From positions 3,336,001-3,400,000 of the forward strand of contig NC_089274.1 in assembly GCF_963678975.1 (NCBI RefSeq): a DNA stretch of 64,000 nucleotides, given 5' to 3'. This document shows positions 33,940-46,554 of this stretch, piece by piece. How positions within the stretch are numbered: position 1 is the stretch's first letter; each line of letters starts with the position of its first letter. The notes under the pieces are model-generated. The model searched no databases. It was not told the origin of the DNA and saw only the letters and a list, made by a program, of their open reading frames with translations. The DNA is from Dysidea avara (Eukaryota > Porifera > Demospongiae > Dictyoceratida > Dysideidae). The translations under genes and the position numbers were made by a program.

Positions 33940-35475
33940 AGAATTGTACATAACTTTAACAGAAGGACAGCAAAGACATACACTGCTGCTATTATACTGA
34001 GTCTAAATCAGTCTTGGTCAGTAAATCATCATGGACTAACAACTTTTATGTGCAATTATTGGATGGATCTTAAATGTAGAACTCATTAAAAAGTTCTCTG
34101 ATTTCACAGCAAATACTGTACTAATACATTAATTTTATTGGTATAATTAAGAGTTCATAATATTATTATGAACTCTTGGTATAATTGAAGAATTTACATT
34201 TGTGAGTGCATCAATCCTTAACAAAATTCACTTATTTAATGCACTACGCACATTCCAAAATTTATCTGGATAGATAGTGCATAAGTCTGTTTTTAATAAG
34301 GTGTGTACAGGTGTGACAGGTATATTATGTCTCATTGACTACTGCATATAGATCAAATGTTTACTTTATAATACAAAATTTGCTATCAGATGTATTATAG
34401 TAGAGCGGCTAAGCAACAAATTTTGATAAAATCGTTCACTTTGTGATAAAAGCACTAAAGTGGAAGTTGAGTAAGGTAAATCATTTTAGATATGTTGCCA
34501 CGTCAAACTCATTGCCTTAGGGCACATTTTGAAACTTTTAAACTAGCCCATTTCTAGCTGGTCAGGAAACCATACAAGTACTTTCAAAATATTCATTTTG
34601 CTTAATTCACATGGAAGTATTTCAAATTTACAGGTAGAATCAAAAATCTTCAAACTGTGGTAAAATAACTGTTTTTCAAGAAACAAATATTTTTGTGTTA
34701 AAAGTACAGGCACAATCCAATAGAAATAGTACATTGCACATCTATGGCTTCATATACCATTACCCTCAATGCTTTTTATAACATGGCAAGTTAATGACCT
34801 GGATGGACACCTCCTTTGATCGGCTTTTGGATATGACTATCCCTTGCTCATCTATGCAGATGCAAAGTTTCAGTATATTTCCTATGGAGTACTTTTCTGG
34901 CTTCCTAAATGCAATTTCTATTGATTTCACTTATCAGGTTCTTTGAGCATGATATGATTGGTAATTTTAATGACACCATATCTAATATGAAAATAGTATG
35001 AATTAAGCAAATGTTGTATCAAGTTTGGTGCTTTTATCAAAAGGTAAACAATTTTTTTTGCTTATCCGTTTTACTATTAATTAATAAAGCCTCAGAATGC
35101 AAACTTATTACAAAACTAAATTTGAACTTCTTTAAAATCCAATTTTTTCAAAAAGCAAAACTGGTCTAAATTTCCAGATGCATCCACATTTGTCAAATAT
35201 GTATAAGTTTTTCCATGATATTATACCAATGCTTCATATACACATACCAAAGACACTAACTTTTATAACCTTTTATCCCCATGCTTTAAACTGCACCTGC
35301 ATGGTACATAAGCAGTGATCATTCTGTAGAAGTACATCCCAGCATCAAGTGTACTTTTTAGCAATCATGTCACTTAAGTCCACCGGGCCATCAGTCGACC
35401 CATACATTTCTCTTAATATATAGTGCTATGAATTCACATGAAAATTAAATGCAAAAGATAAAGCATCATAATATA
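33940..35475. other. No gene seen; one small palindrome
   Basis: AT-rich sequence. A 29-base palindrome AAGAGTTCATAATA-T-TATTATGAACTCTT is at 34149-34177, flanked by direct GGTATAATT repeats. No exon is supported. Confidence 0.4.
34149..34177. repeat. Short perfect palindrome (GAGTTCATAATA)
   Basis: A 14-base stem with a 1-base centre. The same arm GAGTTCATAATA appears in the 36-base palindrome at 61646-61681. Confidence 0.8.
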
Positions 35476-36114
35476 CATATGTGACCGGATTTCACATAAC
35501 CCAGCTTCCACACACACAAAATAAAACTTAACGTTTTTACCAGAAATGGATTGCTGGTCTAATACACTATCATATTCCACTCTGTATTTCCTTCAGGACA
35601 GGAAAGTCTGGTTTTTGCAGCAGCTTTCCTCTGACCCTGTCAAAGCCACGAGTGGAAGAATGGCGCCATTAAATGGCCATGGCCTTGTTTTAATAGTGTG
35701 TAGTGAGCTGGGACTTCACAGAGAGCTCACCAATAGTGTTCTCAATCAATTTGGAGTGATTTAAGGGCCATGGAGGGCCCAAATTTTGACTCAGGATTCC
35801 ATTTGTCTTGCTTCATTTTATATTCCTATATTAAGCCCACCCGCCACTCCCCACCCACCGCCCCTATTACTACCACCTATGATATTATTACCCGCTCGAA
35901 AAAAAGCTGCCTAAACAGGACATATTTTGGGTATCAGAAGCTTATACACTCACACAGTGATAGCTAGTGAATAGATGAATAATTGATACAAATTTTGTTT
36001 ACACAGCTGTAGGCACTGGGAAGTTATTACACAATGATTACGTAAAATCGCCATATCTCCTAATGAAGCTTTGTGCGACGAAGCCGGGTTTTGTCAAATT
36101 CAGTCACATATGTA
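35476..36114. mobile_element. CATATGTGACCGGATTT inverted-repeat element
   Basis: The left end CATATGTGACCGGATTTCAC is mirrored by the right end AAATTCAGTCACATATG. The inner tip ACCCAGCTTC pairs with GAAGCCGGGT. The length is about 640 bases. The internal frames are not conserved with the related copies at 1505, 2040 and 5916. Confidence 0.7.
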
Positions 36115-37130
36115 TATTCTATAAAGGTATCCCGGAATATGGATGAATTAATGTTATAGATTATTCATGCATACTCTTGTAACAGAATGGCCATATATAC
36201 ATACATACAACTCATAAGCAATCCAACTTTATTACACTATTTTGAACTTATCGCCCAGGTATCCCTACTCCCAACTACCTGCCTAGGTGTGGGTAGTAAC
36301 TTATGATACATGCAGAGAACCATCTAAATTGCAGCAGAAAAACTCTGCGGTCAATACTCAGACAAAATTAACTAATGTCACCACTTGCAAGGTATTCCAA
36401 GATTGCTCCAAAATTTTCATTGGTTATCACAACTCACTGACGACCAATGGTACTGTGCAATAATAAAATTATACACTATAAGTTCAGTAGTGGCAGCAAG
36501 ATCAACATTGCCATAAGATATCTAGCATGAGGCAAGAAGCAAGCAAGAAGAAATAGACATGCAAGTAATGTATATACCTATAGCAAGAGTAGATAATCTC
36601 TCCATTATCTACTCTTGCCTATAAAGATACAGTAAAATGCATGCGTGCAAAAAAATGTATAATTCACAAAGAAACACGTGCAGTGTAACATGTACCTTCA
36701 ACAAGTGTAAAATAATTAGAAATTGATCATTGCAAATGCAACCCACACAAAATGTCAGGGACATCTTGGCTGGTATACGTAAATTAAAGCAAGGTAGTCT
36801 GACAGCCAACTAGTGTTTATACTGAATTTATTTTACACCTTTATAGCTAGGAAATTCTGGTCACAGCTGTGTGTGAAACACTTTTCCAGACATTGAGATG
36901 CCAAGCCTTATACTATGTCTTGTTGCCATGCGACGCAACAATGTCCCAACCCATAAACCATGTCAGTGCAATGTGTATGTACAGCTACCTGCATGGTGCC
37001 AATGACACAGACCATACATAATACACTAATGCAGACTTGCTGCATTAAAAGCCTTTTAAAAAATTAACCAAATTAACACCGACAGCTACAGATATGCACC
37101 TGGAATTGTTTAATGTCCATTGTGCATAAC
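36115..37130. other. No gene seen; one hairpin
   Basis: It contains the 36-base hairpin at 36583-36618. No exon is supported. Confidence 0.35.
36583..36618. repeat. 36-base perfect hairpin
   Basis: The stem GCAAGAGTAGATAAT and its exact reverse complement surround the loop CTCTCC. Confidence 0.8.
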
Positions 37131-37800
37131 TTACCCATGGCCATTTACTCATAAGATCAGTTTCATCGTGGTAGCTTCCGCCTGCATCAGTGTAGCGGCT
37201 AAGCTTGAACATTTGAGTTTGATCAGGTCAAGGGTTTGGTAGCTATAACTTGTTCTGCTCACGCACTGATCAGCCTTGGCAACGTGACATCACTGCTTTC
37301 AGCAAATCTCTGGTTCAGGACAGGGCGCGGAGCTGTGAGCCTAGGCAGTGAACAGTTTACAGATCCGCGTGCAGGCTGTTTGTATACACTGAGTTGCAGT
37401 CTGATAAGTTTGCATGTGTAGTTAGTTCCGGTCATTAGTCGCGAATTCATGCATACAGTTTACTACGCCCCAATCCGCCTTCGTTGATGGGCGCCCCCTG
37501 TAGTGTTGATCACTTCACGTGACTGAGTCCCGATCACTGAAGGGGGTGGCACAATGAAGAGTATTCTATTCTGTACTGAAATCTTCCTTGTAACTAGAGG
37601 TAATCGGGTCTGCTCTCTTCACTATTTCTACGACTCCTTTTTATGCTTTCATTTAACCATAGCAAAGCGGAGCCAGACTCGCAGGGCTGCCGCTTCAATA
37701 CTCTGATACTTCAAGCTCGACTTCAGTGAAAAACGGCTGTAGCTACCTATTGAATGTAAGGAATAACAAAGCTAAACCTGTACCTGTATCAGTACTATAG
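37131..37800. promoter_or_regulatory. CpG-richer region with TCACGTGA site
   Basis: More CpG than the surroundings (GGGCGCGGAGC near 37325, GTCGCGAATTC near 37438, GGGCGCCCCC near 37490). A palindromic E-box TCACGTGA lies at 37515-37522. It could be a promoter, but no gene model connects to it. Two opposing 61-codon frames at 37236-37450 are chance. Confidence 0.2.
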
Positions 37801-38319
37801 TTACTACTGCTAGCTATAGACAAGACCTGTGCTAAAACTTGTGAGCTCACATTCAGAAAATGCTGATCCGACACAAGTTTGTTTTGATTTTGCAACAGGG
37901 AAAAGTCTGGGGAAAGTAAAGTGTGAGATCACAGTCACACTCAAATGTAAATCTTTGTCTATAGCTAAATGCATATCATGTCTGAGAATCAGATCAGTAT
38001 TGTGAGTAAGCTGGCCAGCTGAGTGGCAAGAAAATATGTTTACTTGTGCCCAAAGCAATTGTTCTCCCTAGCCGGAGCACACAAAACAGCAGTACACAGG
38101 AGTAATGACAGGAAATTTTAGTATAAAACGTCCACAAGCGCCCTGTGTTTAGATCTATGATTTCGGGTTTTCATCAATATTTAATTTGTCGAGAGTGGAT
38201 TTGCCAAATTTTCCTTTAGTCAAAATTTCCTATTATACATTACTCATGCAGGGCACTGCAGGAGACATGTTACTGTCAGACCTTCATGCTGGTCACTAAT
38301 AAAGGAAAAAAATCCATCC

Positions 38320-38410
38320 CTCCTGGAGGATACTGAGTGTGCATGGCGCTTGACTAGACATTAGGTGGCCTGCAGTTCGAATCCTGCATGGGGTTTTCCT
38401 TTCTTTGTCC
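38320..38410 (+). ncRNA. tRNA-like segment (possible SINE head)
   Basis: GCAGTTCGAATCCTGC resembles a tRNA T-arm and B box. The upstream part does not form a clean cloverleaf (the A box and acceptor stem are poor), so it is more likely a tRNA-derived repeat than a functional tRNA. Confidence 0.4.
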
Positions 38411-38599
38411 CATTTTCTGTTTCACCTTATTGTTAGCTACTGTAGGTTAAGTAACATTAAAGTCACTAGTTCCTGTATATGTTAGGTTAGGTAATCCAAA
38501 GGCTGCAGCACATGTTGCTATCGGACCTTCAGTGCTGGTCGCTGTAAAGCTCTAACAAGAACAAGAAACATGCACCTAAGAACAATGAAGCATTAATTT

Positions 38600-40020
38600 A
38601 ATTATGACTTAATACTGAGCTGTCTAATTAAGGAGGTTCGTGATCAATTGTTTACAAAGTGCCTTGTAAAATGTGTAATACCATCTGAAATGGGCAGTCC
38701 ATATTATCATTCCTGTGTTAAGTCTGAAGAAAAGAACTTAGTCAACAACTACAGGCCCAAATCACTCTTATGCAATACATGAAGAGTCCTTGAAAAACTT
38801 GTGTGTCGTAAAATAATCAACTCTGTTTCTAAAACAATTTGGTAGTGTACTCAACGAGGGCAGATCAACCCTCCAACAACTATTATATGGTATGTTTAGA
38901 CTATACTTACAACAATCTGACAAGCAAGTTGATTTGATTTACTTAGATATACAAAAAGCATTCGACAGCACCATAATGAATTATATATATAGACAGTTGT
39001 GGTATCCAAGGGCCAAGTCAAATAAGTGTGAAAGTGGTATCTGGTAGAATGAGAATCCAGCATGTTCATATTAACCAGTCATTGTCTACTCCCTTGCAGG
39101 TCCTATCTGGGTCCCTGAGGGAGTGTTTTTGAGCCCTTACTTATTATTATTATTTACATGCCGGAATGATTTAGTTACTATCTGTAACTAAATTATAACA
39201 CCAAAATTTATAATACTGTTTGCAACCTCCATGACATTACTTCCCTTCAAAATGATTTAGATTCAGCGACAACGTTGTGAAGTAGATGGGATATGTTTTA
39301 ATCCTAAGAAGAGTGTACATAATGCAAAGGTCATGACCAAATATATAGAACAGCTGATGCAGAGATTGTAACAAACAGTATATACATAAGGACTTCAGCA
39401 TTATAATATCATCAGACTTGTCTTGGGACCAGCACTACAAAAATATAGCTAATTCCTAAAGCCTGCAAAATGTTGAGGTAGCTCTGTCACAGTAGCTACC
39501 AAACAGTGAAAGCCAAGAGAACATTACATGTCTTTGATGAGATCACAAGTTACATAGTCCAGGGGCATACGGAGGGGGGTTTCAGGAAACCCCTTTGGAT
39601 TTTATACACTACTTGAAACATTAAGAAATTGAAACTTCAGGTTTCCAGAATATGGAATCTGTCATGGAACAGGACACATTTTAAACTATTATCTTGGTTA
39701 TACAATAGTTTCTCACATGATAGCAACACTTATAACATTGTTCTGAATTATGATTTCGGTGAAAAGATTAAGATACTCTAATAGAGCAGTCAGGTAATAT
39801 AAACTACTCTAATATAACAGTCACTTAACTGTAGTGGAAACCCCTTTTCAAAATTCCTACGTACGCCCCTGCATAGTATTCAATGATAACCTTATCAAGA
39901 ATATTACACTTATTGAACAGATTCAAAGGAGAATAACAAAGTTTACTTTAAATGGCTGCAGTTCCAATTATGTTATGTTAAGCATTAAAGCTACAACTGT
40001 TGCATAAAATTAATGTTTAA
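38600..40020 (+). pseudogene. Decayed non-LTR retrotransposon (RT domain)
   Basis: Frames in several phases read NLVNNYRPKSLLCN (about 38748), VDLIYLDIQKAFDS (about 38930; RT motif with the catalytic Asp), SLQNDLDS (about 39245) and SSDLSWDQHYKNIA (about 39410). These occur in the order expected for a Jockey/CR1-like reverse transcriptase. Multiple stops and frameshifts are present. A hAT-like MITE (39560-39871) splits it, and the RT sequence resumes as LIEQIQRRITKFTLNG near 39910. Confidence 0.75.
39560..39871. mobile_element. hAT-like MITE (CAGGGGC ends) inside LINE remnant
   Basis: The left end CAGGGGCATACGGAGG is mirrored by CCTACGTACGCCCCTG. Inner blocks AAACCCCTTT and GGAAACCCC also pair. 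CATAGT flanks both sides (39553-39558, 39872-39877). The interior holds two copies of the CTCTAATAGAGCAGTC core. Confidence 0.75.
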
Positions 40021-40389
40021 TTTTATTAAACACATTTTGCACCGTATAAATACACCCTCATGATAACTTAACCTTAGTCAGAGTTAAAACTTTTGCAATC
40101 GTCACAACAGTTGTATTTTATAATTCTTTAGTTATAGTACAAATTGCAACAAGCCATTTTTACTTATAGTAGAAAAAATTCGGCCTATATATGCCTGCAA
40201 TATATTTTGCTTGATACTTTTTGTCTTGCTAGAAAATTAAAATGATGCAATATTAAATGCAAAGAAGATGCTACCCTACATAAAAACCTTTTTGGAATGG
40301 GCCTCAATGTGGCGAATGAAAGATAAATAATGTTACAGAATGAGTATAACACTAAGCAAGCTCTGTACCATTTCTAGCACTTATGAATA

Positions 40390-40585
40390 CTTCTCCCTTT
40401 TTTCAAGTTTTTCAACTGCAAGTATTTGGGTTTCATGATCCAGTCGGACCTGAAGTGGAACATTCATGTTAATTCTAACATACAACCCACAGCCAACAGA
40501 ACCCTGTACTATCTCACATGCTTCTCTCCATACCAAGAATTTAGCATTACAGTATTCATTTGTCCCCAACTTGAATATATTTTTT
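40390..40585 (+). pseudogene. Second non-LTR RT fragment (thumb region)
   Basis: The plus-strand frame reads IQSDLKWNIHVNSNIQP then ANRTLYYLTCFSPYQEF and CPQLEYI. This matches the region downstream of the RT catalytic core (L-G-V-x-I-x-x-DL-x-W). It differs from the first remnant, so a separate copy is likely. Confidence 0.6.
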
Positions 40586-40659
40586 TTTTTTAGTTTAAAG
40601 GCTGCAGCAAGTCTGTGGGCAAGCTGCCAGTAGCCTGAGTGCACATACAGTAATTACAA

Positions 40660-42178
40660 CTACAGTGCTTAACTACATGTACAATTACAATTTAATTATA
40701 TACAACTATATCTACTTACAATACTAAAGTTTCTACTTATTTTGTATACAGTCTGGGCACCCTGGCAGTCTACCCTGAAATCTCAGCCCGTTATGTAACA
40801 AACACGTACCCCACTGTTAGTGTAACTAATCTTTTGGATCCTGAAAAGTGGACGAATAAAACTATGATGTACAACAATGAAATTGATATCCTGTTTGATT
40901 TGTACACCCACTTTGAAAAAAGTTACCACTGCCATCATCCAAGACCACATAGCAGTTTTAATTTTTTCCAACTACAATCTAGCTTGTTATGAAATAACAA
41001 ATGAGTCTAATTCAAATCAAGTATTTAAATGTATAATTACTATTGTAATTATTTTGCCTGTATGCTTATCTTTATTTTTGAAGTTGTATAGTGTAGGTAA
41101 AATAAGATCTACCTTATTTTGCAACCAGAATGAGTATATTGCATTTACTCAGCTTTGCAAACACCAGCTTTTATTTATTTATTGAAAAAACATACTACTG
41201 TACAACAAAGAATGTCCAGGATAGTACTGTATGCTGGTAAAGAAATTTTGATGGAATAAAAATTTGATGAATTCACACTTGATCAGATTTGACAAAATAA
41301 ATGTTGATGAAAATCAAGAAATTGTAGATAAAACATTTACTTTTAAGGTGCTAATGGGCATTTGACGAATTTAAATTTGACGATTGAACTGATTTGTCAA
41401 TTTTTTCTTACGTAGAATTTCCTTACATACTGTACATCAAGTAAAGTGTGAAATCATATAGTAAGGCAAACTAAAATTCAGATCCCATGTGGGCGGGAGG
41501 TCATTTTTCCTTATTCATTTTTAAAGAAAATAAGCTGTCTGTTACTATAAAGGATAGCTAAAGCCTTTTTAAGACTAGTACTCTAGTACTGACATTTTGC
41601 CACCGTTTCTGAGGTGCAAGTGACATTTTCTGTACTGTAAAATGATAGTCAGTCTTCTTAGCATCAAAATATGTGTGCACATGATTGATAACTGCAATAA
41701 TGAAATTAGAGGCAGTGGGATAAAAAGGGATGCGGGCAGGGATGAGAAACAATTAATCAAGTTTTCCTGGCCTAATACAAGCAATACAACTTGAAATTAC
41801 CGTATTTCGCTTCATTTTCATGCAAAAAGCTTTGTGATAAAAATTTCCATGTAAAAATATTTTTGTATGATTTACGTGAATGACTGCTCTATTAGAGTAG
41901 TTTGATCTTATGTAAAAATTTTTGTGTAAGAAATTTTCATACAAGTTTTGCATACAAAAATTATTTTCAAATCATGGTAATTCAAATAGCATACCAATGT
42001 GCAAAGGGGCTACTATAGTTGTTCAAATATTACACACAGAGGTAAAAATCAGGGACAAAAGTATACAAAACATAATATTATAATAGCTTACTCAAAAGTT
42101 TCATGCAGTTTTACATTATTACCTAATAATTTACAATTAGTAAACAAAGTTCCATCCTTAGTAAACGAAGTTCCATGC
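40660..42178. other. Intergenic, 3' side of gene B
   Basis: No exon is supported. Around 41805-41985, ACCGTATTTCGCTTC and repeated AAATTTTT/AAAAATTTC words suggest a decayed TIR element with a GACTGCTCTATTAGAG core inside (41881). A block of GATGAA/TTCATC-like words occurs at 41230-41400. Confidence 0.35.
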
Positions 42179-45100
42179 TTAGTCTTCATCCACTTGTATT
42201 GGACCATCTACTAATAATCTCTCACCATTGTGTTCTTCACTTTGTGTTTGCCGATCTGTTAACTGCATTGTTTCATCATCACTTAATTGCTCTTGCTCCT
42301 GATATATACATATTTAAGAAATATAAATTACCCAACAATATTTTAACACCACATCTAGTATACCCATTTTTGATATGGAAATGTACTCTTAAGATAATTG
42401 GTAGGTAGTAGATGTAATGCATTGTTTATGTCATAGTGTTGATTATCACACTTAACATGGGGGGTATTACTTTTATGGTACGATGCTTGCAACAAAAGAT
42501 TTAGATACTAGAGCAGTAAACTACTCTAATAGAACAGTCATCTTTACATTTCTTTAAAGAAAAAGCTGTAAGCAGCTTAGCTATATTTATTTGCAAAACA
42601 TAGTAAAACAGTCTAAAATATGCTGTCAGTGCTTCTAAAATATGAAAAGTTTCCTGGGGAAAGCCTCCAGATCCCCACGAACAACAACCATATTTGTTTT
42701 TTCGCTATGTAAATTTCATTGTCAACTTAGACCCCCTCACTCCTTGGCCTACTCTACCACCCTGACACTTACCCTGTGCTCATGCACACCAGTAACCATG
42801 GATGATGTTTCTCCTAGTACGAAATTTATGGCAGATGAAGAATTAGATGAGCTGGTAACACTAATTGGGACTTCCAACTCATAGGTGTTAAAGAAACCAG
42901 AATTACCACTGTTGTTTTCCCCCTCCTCTCCTTCCTCCTCCTCATCATCACTGTCGTCGTTATTTTCATTGTCATCATAATGATGATGGTGTTTGTTGTT
43001 ATTACCCTCACTACTTTCTTCCATAACACAGTTGTTGAAACTAGTATGATCTCTGCTATCTCTACAGCCAGCATTGCAAACTTCATTAACCTGGTTCTGC
43101 AGTAGATATAAAACAAAACACAACCTGTTAGTGATACAGACACAGTAGAATGGTAACACCAATGCAGTACAGTACTACAGATTATATGCAGCTATTGGTC
43201 TTGTTTTGTTACCTGCTCCGACTCATAAATACCAAACTGCTCTTGTTCCTGCTGTACGTAATACAACGTGCATTACCCAGCTGCTATTAATTACTTCTAC
43301 CATACCTGCAAAGGTGCGTCAACAAGAAATTGTTCACTTTCATGTTCAATACTGGATGATTGTAATTCAGTTGATTGACTCCATTCATGAAGAAAATTCT
43401 GCATGGTATTACAAACTTTTAAACAAAATGATACACAGATTCACTACTAACACAAGATTAGTACAAGCACCACTTCAAAAGAATCTGTGGTGATGTGCTA
43501 TAAATATGTACCACTGACCTTTGTAATTCTAGAAATGTTGAACTTTCATCTCATACTTTGTGTTTTAAATGATATTAGGAAAAGTTTTAATCACTCTATT
43601 ATGAATTTAGGGTTGTTGCCTATTTCTTAGTGGACGGCGACAAGTTAATGTTGTGCATTTACTACTACTTCTGTTGTTTGGCTTTTACACTTACCCCATG
43701 TTCACAGATACCAGTAACCAATGACGATGATTCTCCATATACAACACTGATCACAGATGACACGTGGCTTAAATGTAATAGAGAAGAAGAATGGGATGAG
43801 CTGACAGCACTAATTGGAACTTCAGACTCATAGCTGTCATTTTCACTAAATATACTAGAATTGCTAGTGGTAATTTGCTGTGAGCAGTTGTAAATATTGT
43901 GAATATCACTGTTGTCCTCCTCTTCTTCTTCCTCCTCCTCCTCTTCTTCTTCTTCCTCTTCCTCATCATCATAATGGTCATCATTGTCATCATCATCATC
44001 ATCACGACGTCCGTTGTTATTGCCTCCACTGCTTGCACTCATCACACAGTGACTGCCACTACCAAAATAATCTTCATCAATGTTGCCTTGATCTTTACTC
44101 TTGTGTTTGGCATCATTTTCACTTTCACTGTCACTATCACCTTTTTTTCTCTTAATTTGACCCTAAAGCATAAAAGAAGTAAGTAATAACATTACATACT
44201 TGTTCAACACTGGTGTCATTTTGGAAGAAACCTGGGGCAATTGATTAAAGGTACACAACACAACAGCACAGATTAGTAGTAGCTGGGATATGCTACTTTC
44301 CTTTACAATATATTACATCATCCTTGGACCACTAGCAACTAAAAATATTATATTAATTTAACAGTTTTAATAAATGAAGTATTAAAGAAGTAAATATAAC
44401 AATGCAGTAAATATAACTAGCTGTGCAGTAAAGGATGTTCAATTTATACACATTCAACAACAAAGTATACAGCATAATATAATTCACCATCATATCGATT
44501 TCAGCGAAATCATCAAGATATTCTATTAGTTTCAACAGAATATAGAAAATGAAATTTGAAGTAAGATGTATATGCTTGATCAGGACTCTGACATACCCTC
44601 TAATTCCACTACAGGGGGTAGTTACAATTAGCTGTAGTAGTGGCATTTGGTATGCACAATAAAAGAAGCTATCACCATGTGAATTACGCTGTGGGGGAGC
44701 TCTCTTCACATACATCCACGAACTCCTTTCAACAACAACAATGTCATGTTTCGCATGGCCATTTCTGTGGAAACTAACAAGCCACTGCCGACACCAAATA
44801 CATCTATTAAGTTGGTTTGCAGCAATGTGAGATGATTGATTATTGTGAGGTGATAGATTGTTGCTTTTTGAGGTAACTTCAGTAAATAGTGGCCTTTTTT
44901 CAGTAATATATTCATTTTTGCAATTCATAATACTTTCCCACAGTTTAAACTGTAGTTTATCAGACAGATATCCTGCCACAGTGTCTGTACTGGGAGGTGA
45001 TAACTTTTTTGTTCTAATCCCAGGACTTTGTCTTGGTGGTAATCCATGATTACTTGTCGATATATTCTTTTTGGTTAAACATTTACTTTGTTTTGAAATT

Positions 45101-46272
45101 TGAAGAGTATTTCCTTTAACCAATGCAGCTTCTCTACCTTTCATTGCTTTTCCTTTTCTTAAACATTGTAGTGAAAAAATCCTTTCCAGTTTGATTTCCT
45201 TGTATTTACATGTTTGTTTATTCATCAAAAAGTATTTCACTTCTATTATCACACACTTCTTATTATGATTATAGCGCATAAGCTGCTGTTTTTTCTTACT
45301 ATTGGTTTTGCAGTTTTCATTAGTAGATATGGTGGTACCCATGGAATATTTTTGTTTGTTTTTTGTGTGACGTTCTTCTGGTACATTTTCTGTACTGTTA
45401 AACCATAGCATTTTGCTCAATGAGGAAGGGTTACCTACTGTGAAATTGGGTTTTCTGTTTAATAGTAAACGCAATTGGTTGCCACAAGGACGCGATCCTT
45501 TGGTTTTTCTGAATGATTTTTCCATAGCAGTGCCACTTTTAAACTCCTTACTTGTGTAACTTCTAAAGAGGGTTTTCCTCGCTGTTACATATATCCTGCT
45601 CATGGCAAGATGTTTAAAACTTGTTTCATGTTTCATGCAAGACAACACAAATTGGTATTTATTCCTGAACAACCTTAGTTCTATAACAATATTTTTTCTG
45701 CTAAGGTTATTTGCATGCCTCCCAGCTTTACTTGTGAAATTCCAGTGAAAGCATTGGCAGTAAATACATTTACTAAACAACTTAGACTCCCTGCTTTCAC
45801 CATGATAGAAGTGTGATTTTGAATTTCTATGTAAAGATTGTTTAGTGCTACGCAAAAATGAAACTTTGTTCTTTAATAGCAAAATTAGCCTCTTCTTGAA
45901 TTTTAAACTAATCTCATCTTTCAGTTTGACTATACTTATCTTCAGGTAAAGCTGTTGTTCATTATCACAGTAACAGCTTTGTTTTGCTGTTGGATATGAA
46001 ATGACTGGTATTGGTACTTGTGCTTCATTTGTTGAACCTAGTCTTTTTTTGTTACTTATTAGATTTTCCTTTTGGGGTAACGATCTGTGATCTGCTGAAT
46101 TTCCTCCAGACTGATGATCTGGTACATGTATCCTTGTGCCTGCTTTACTTGACCACTGCATTAAATCAGACTTCATTGCTGTATTCTCTTTTCTTCTCCT
46201 CAATGCTACAATATGTAGTTTATCTACTAATGCTGGCTTCATTGATTGTTTACATTTCCTGCAATTGCACAT
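42179..46272 (-). CDS. Gene B: unrecognised acidic protein, 7 coding exons, about 885 aa
   Basis: Exons read 46272-44688, 44231-44200, 44162-43695, 43398-43306, 43248-43213, 43096-42773 and 42298-42179 (stop TAA). All junctions are GT-AG and the frame stays open. Residues 1-528 are Lys/Asn/Ser-rich and basic, opening with CNCRKCKQ (a possible small metal site) and ending in W-CRQW-LVSF near 493, like gene A. Residues 540-695 run from basic to a Glu/Asp tract (about 592-622), then YESEVPIS and SSSLVTGICEH. Residues 739-846 repeat this as an acidic run, YELEVPIS and SSMVTGVHEH. Short exons EQFLVDAPLQ and LLVDGPIQVDED follow each cassette. No known domain was recognised. The first donor (CAGC|GTAATT) is the least certain junction. 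The frame is open to 46318, after an acceptor CTCTACAG, so an upstream coding exon is possible. Confidence 0.65.
43900..43995 (-). repeat. Coding trinucleotide tract (Glu/Asp) in gene B
   Basis: GAA/GAG followed upstream by GAT runs, in frame, encode the poly-Glu and Asp stretch. Such tracts expand and contract easily. The opposite-strand frames here are shadows. Confidence 0.8.
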
Positions 46273-46554
46273 GGGCTGCTGCTTCTTATTCAAGCTTGAC
46301 ACTCCTGTCTTCAACACGCTGTAGAGAACAAACGAAAACACACAGCAAAACAACAATGATCTTGTAGTTGTCAGATAATGAGTGCTTAATTTTGCTGAAG
46401 TACCATGTCAATATGTACTTTGGCTGCCAAATAGACCTGACAAAGAAAAAATAAAGATAGACAAACAGCTCTTTGATTTATACACAATGTGCAAGATACT
46501 TTCTTCCCTTTCTGGGGTGGATTTTTAAAAATAAAGAGTCATTTATGCTAGTTT

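Noticed and set aside
38320-38410. Functional tRNA gene
   Set aside because: Only the T-arm and B-box part is good. The acceptor stem and A box do not pair well enough.
43769-44186. Hydrophobic plus-strand frames opposite the Glu/Asp tract of gene B
   Set aside because: Poly-Phe/Leu/Ile and His runs are the complement of GAA/GAT repeats. There is no independent support.
44353-44600. Hydrophobic tail of the 667-codon gene B frame as a membrane anchor
   Set aside because: The tail lies beyond the inferred donor at 44688 and is AT-rich intron sequence. The downstream acidic exons continue the protein instead.
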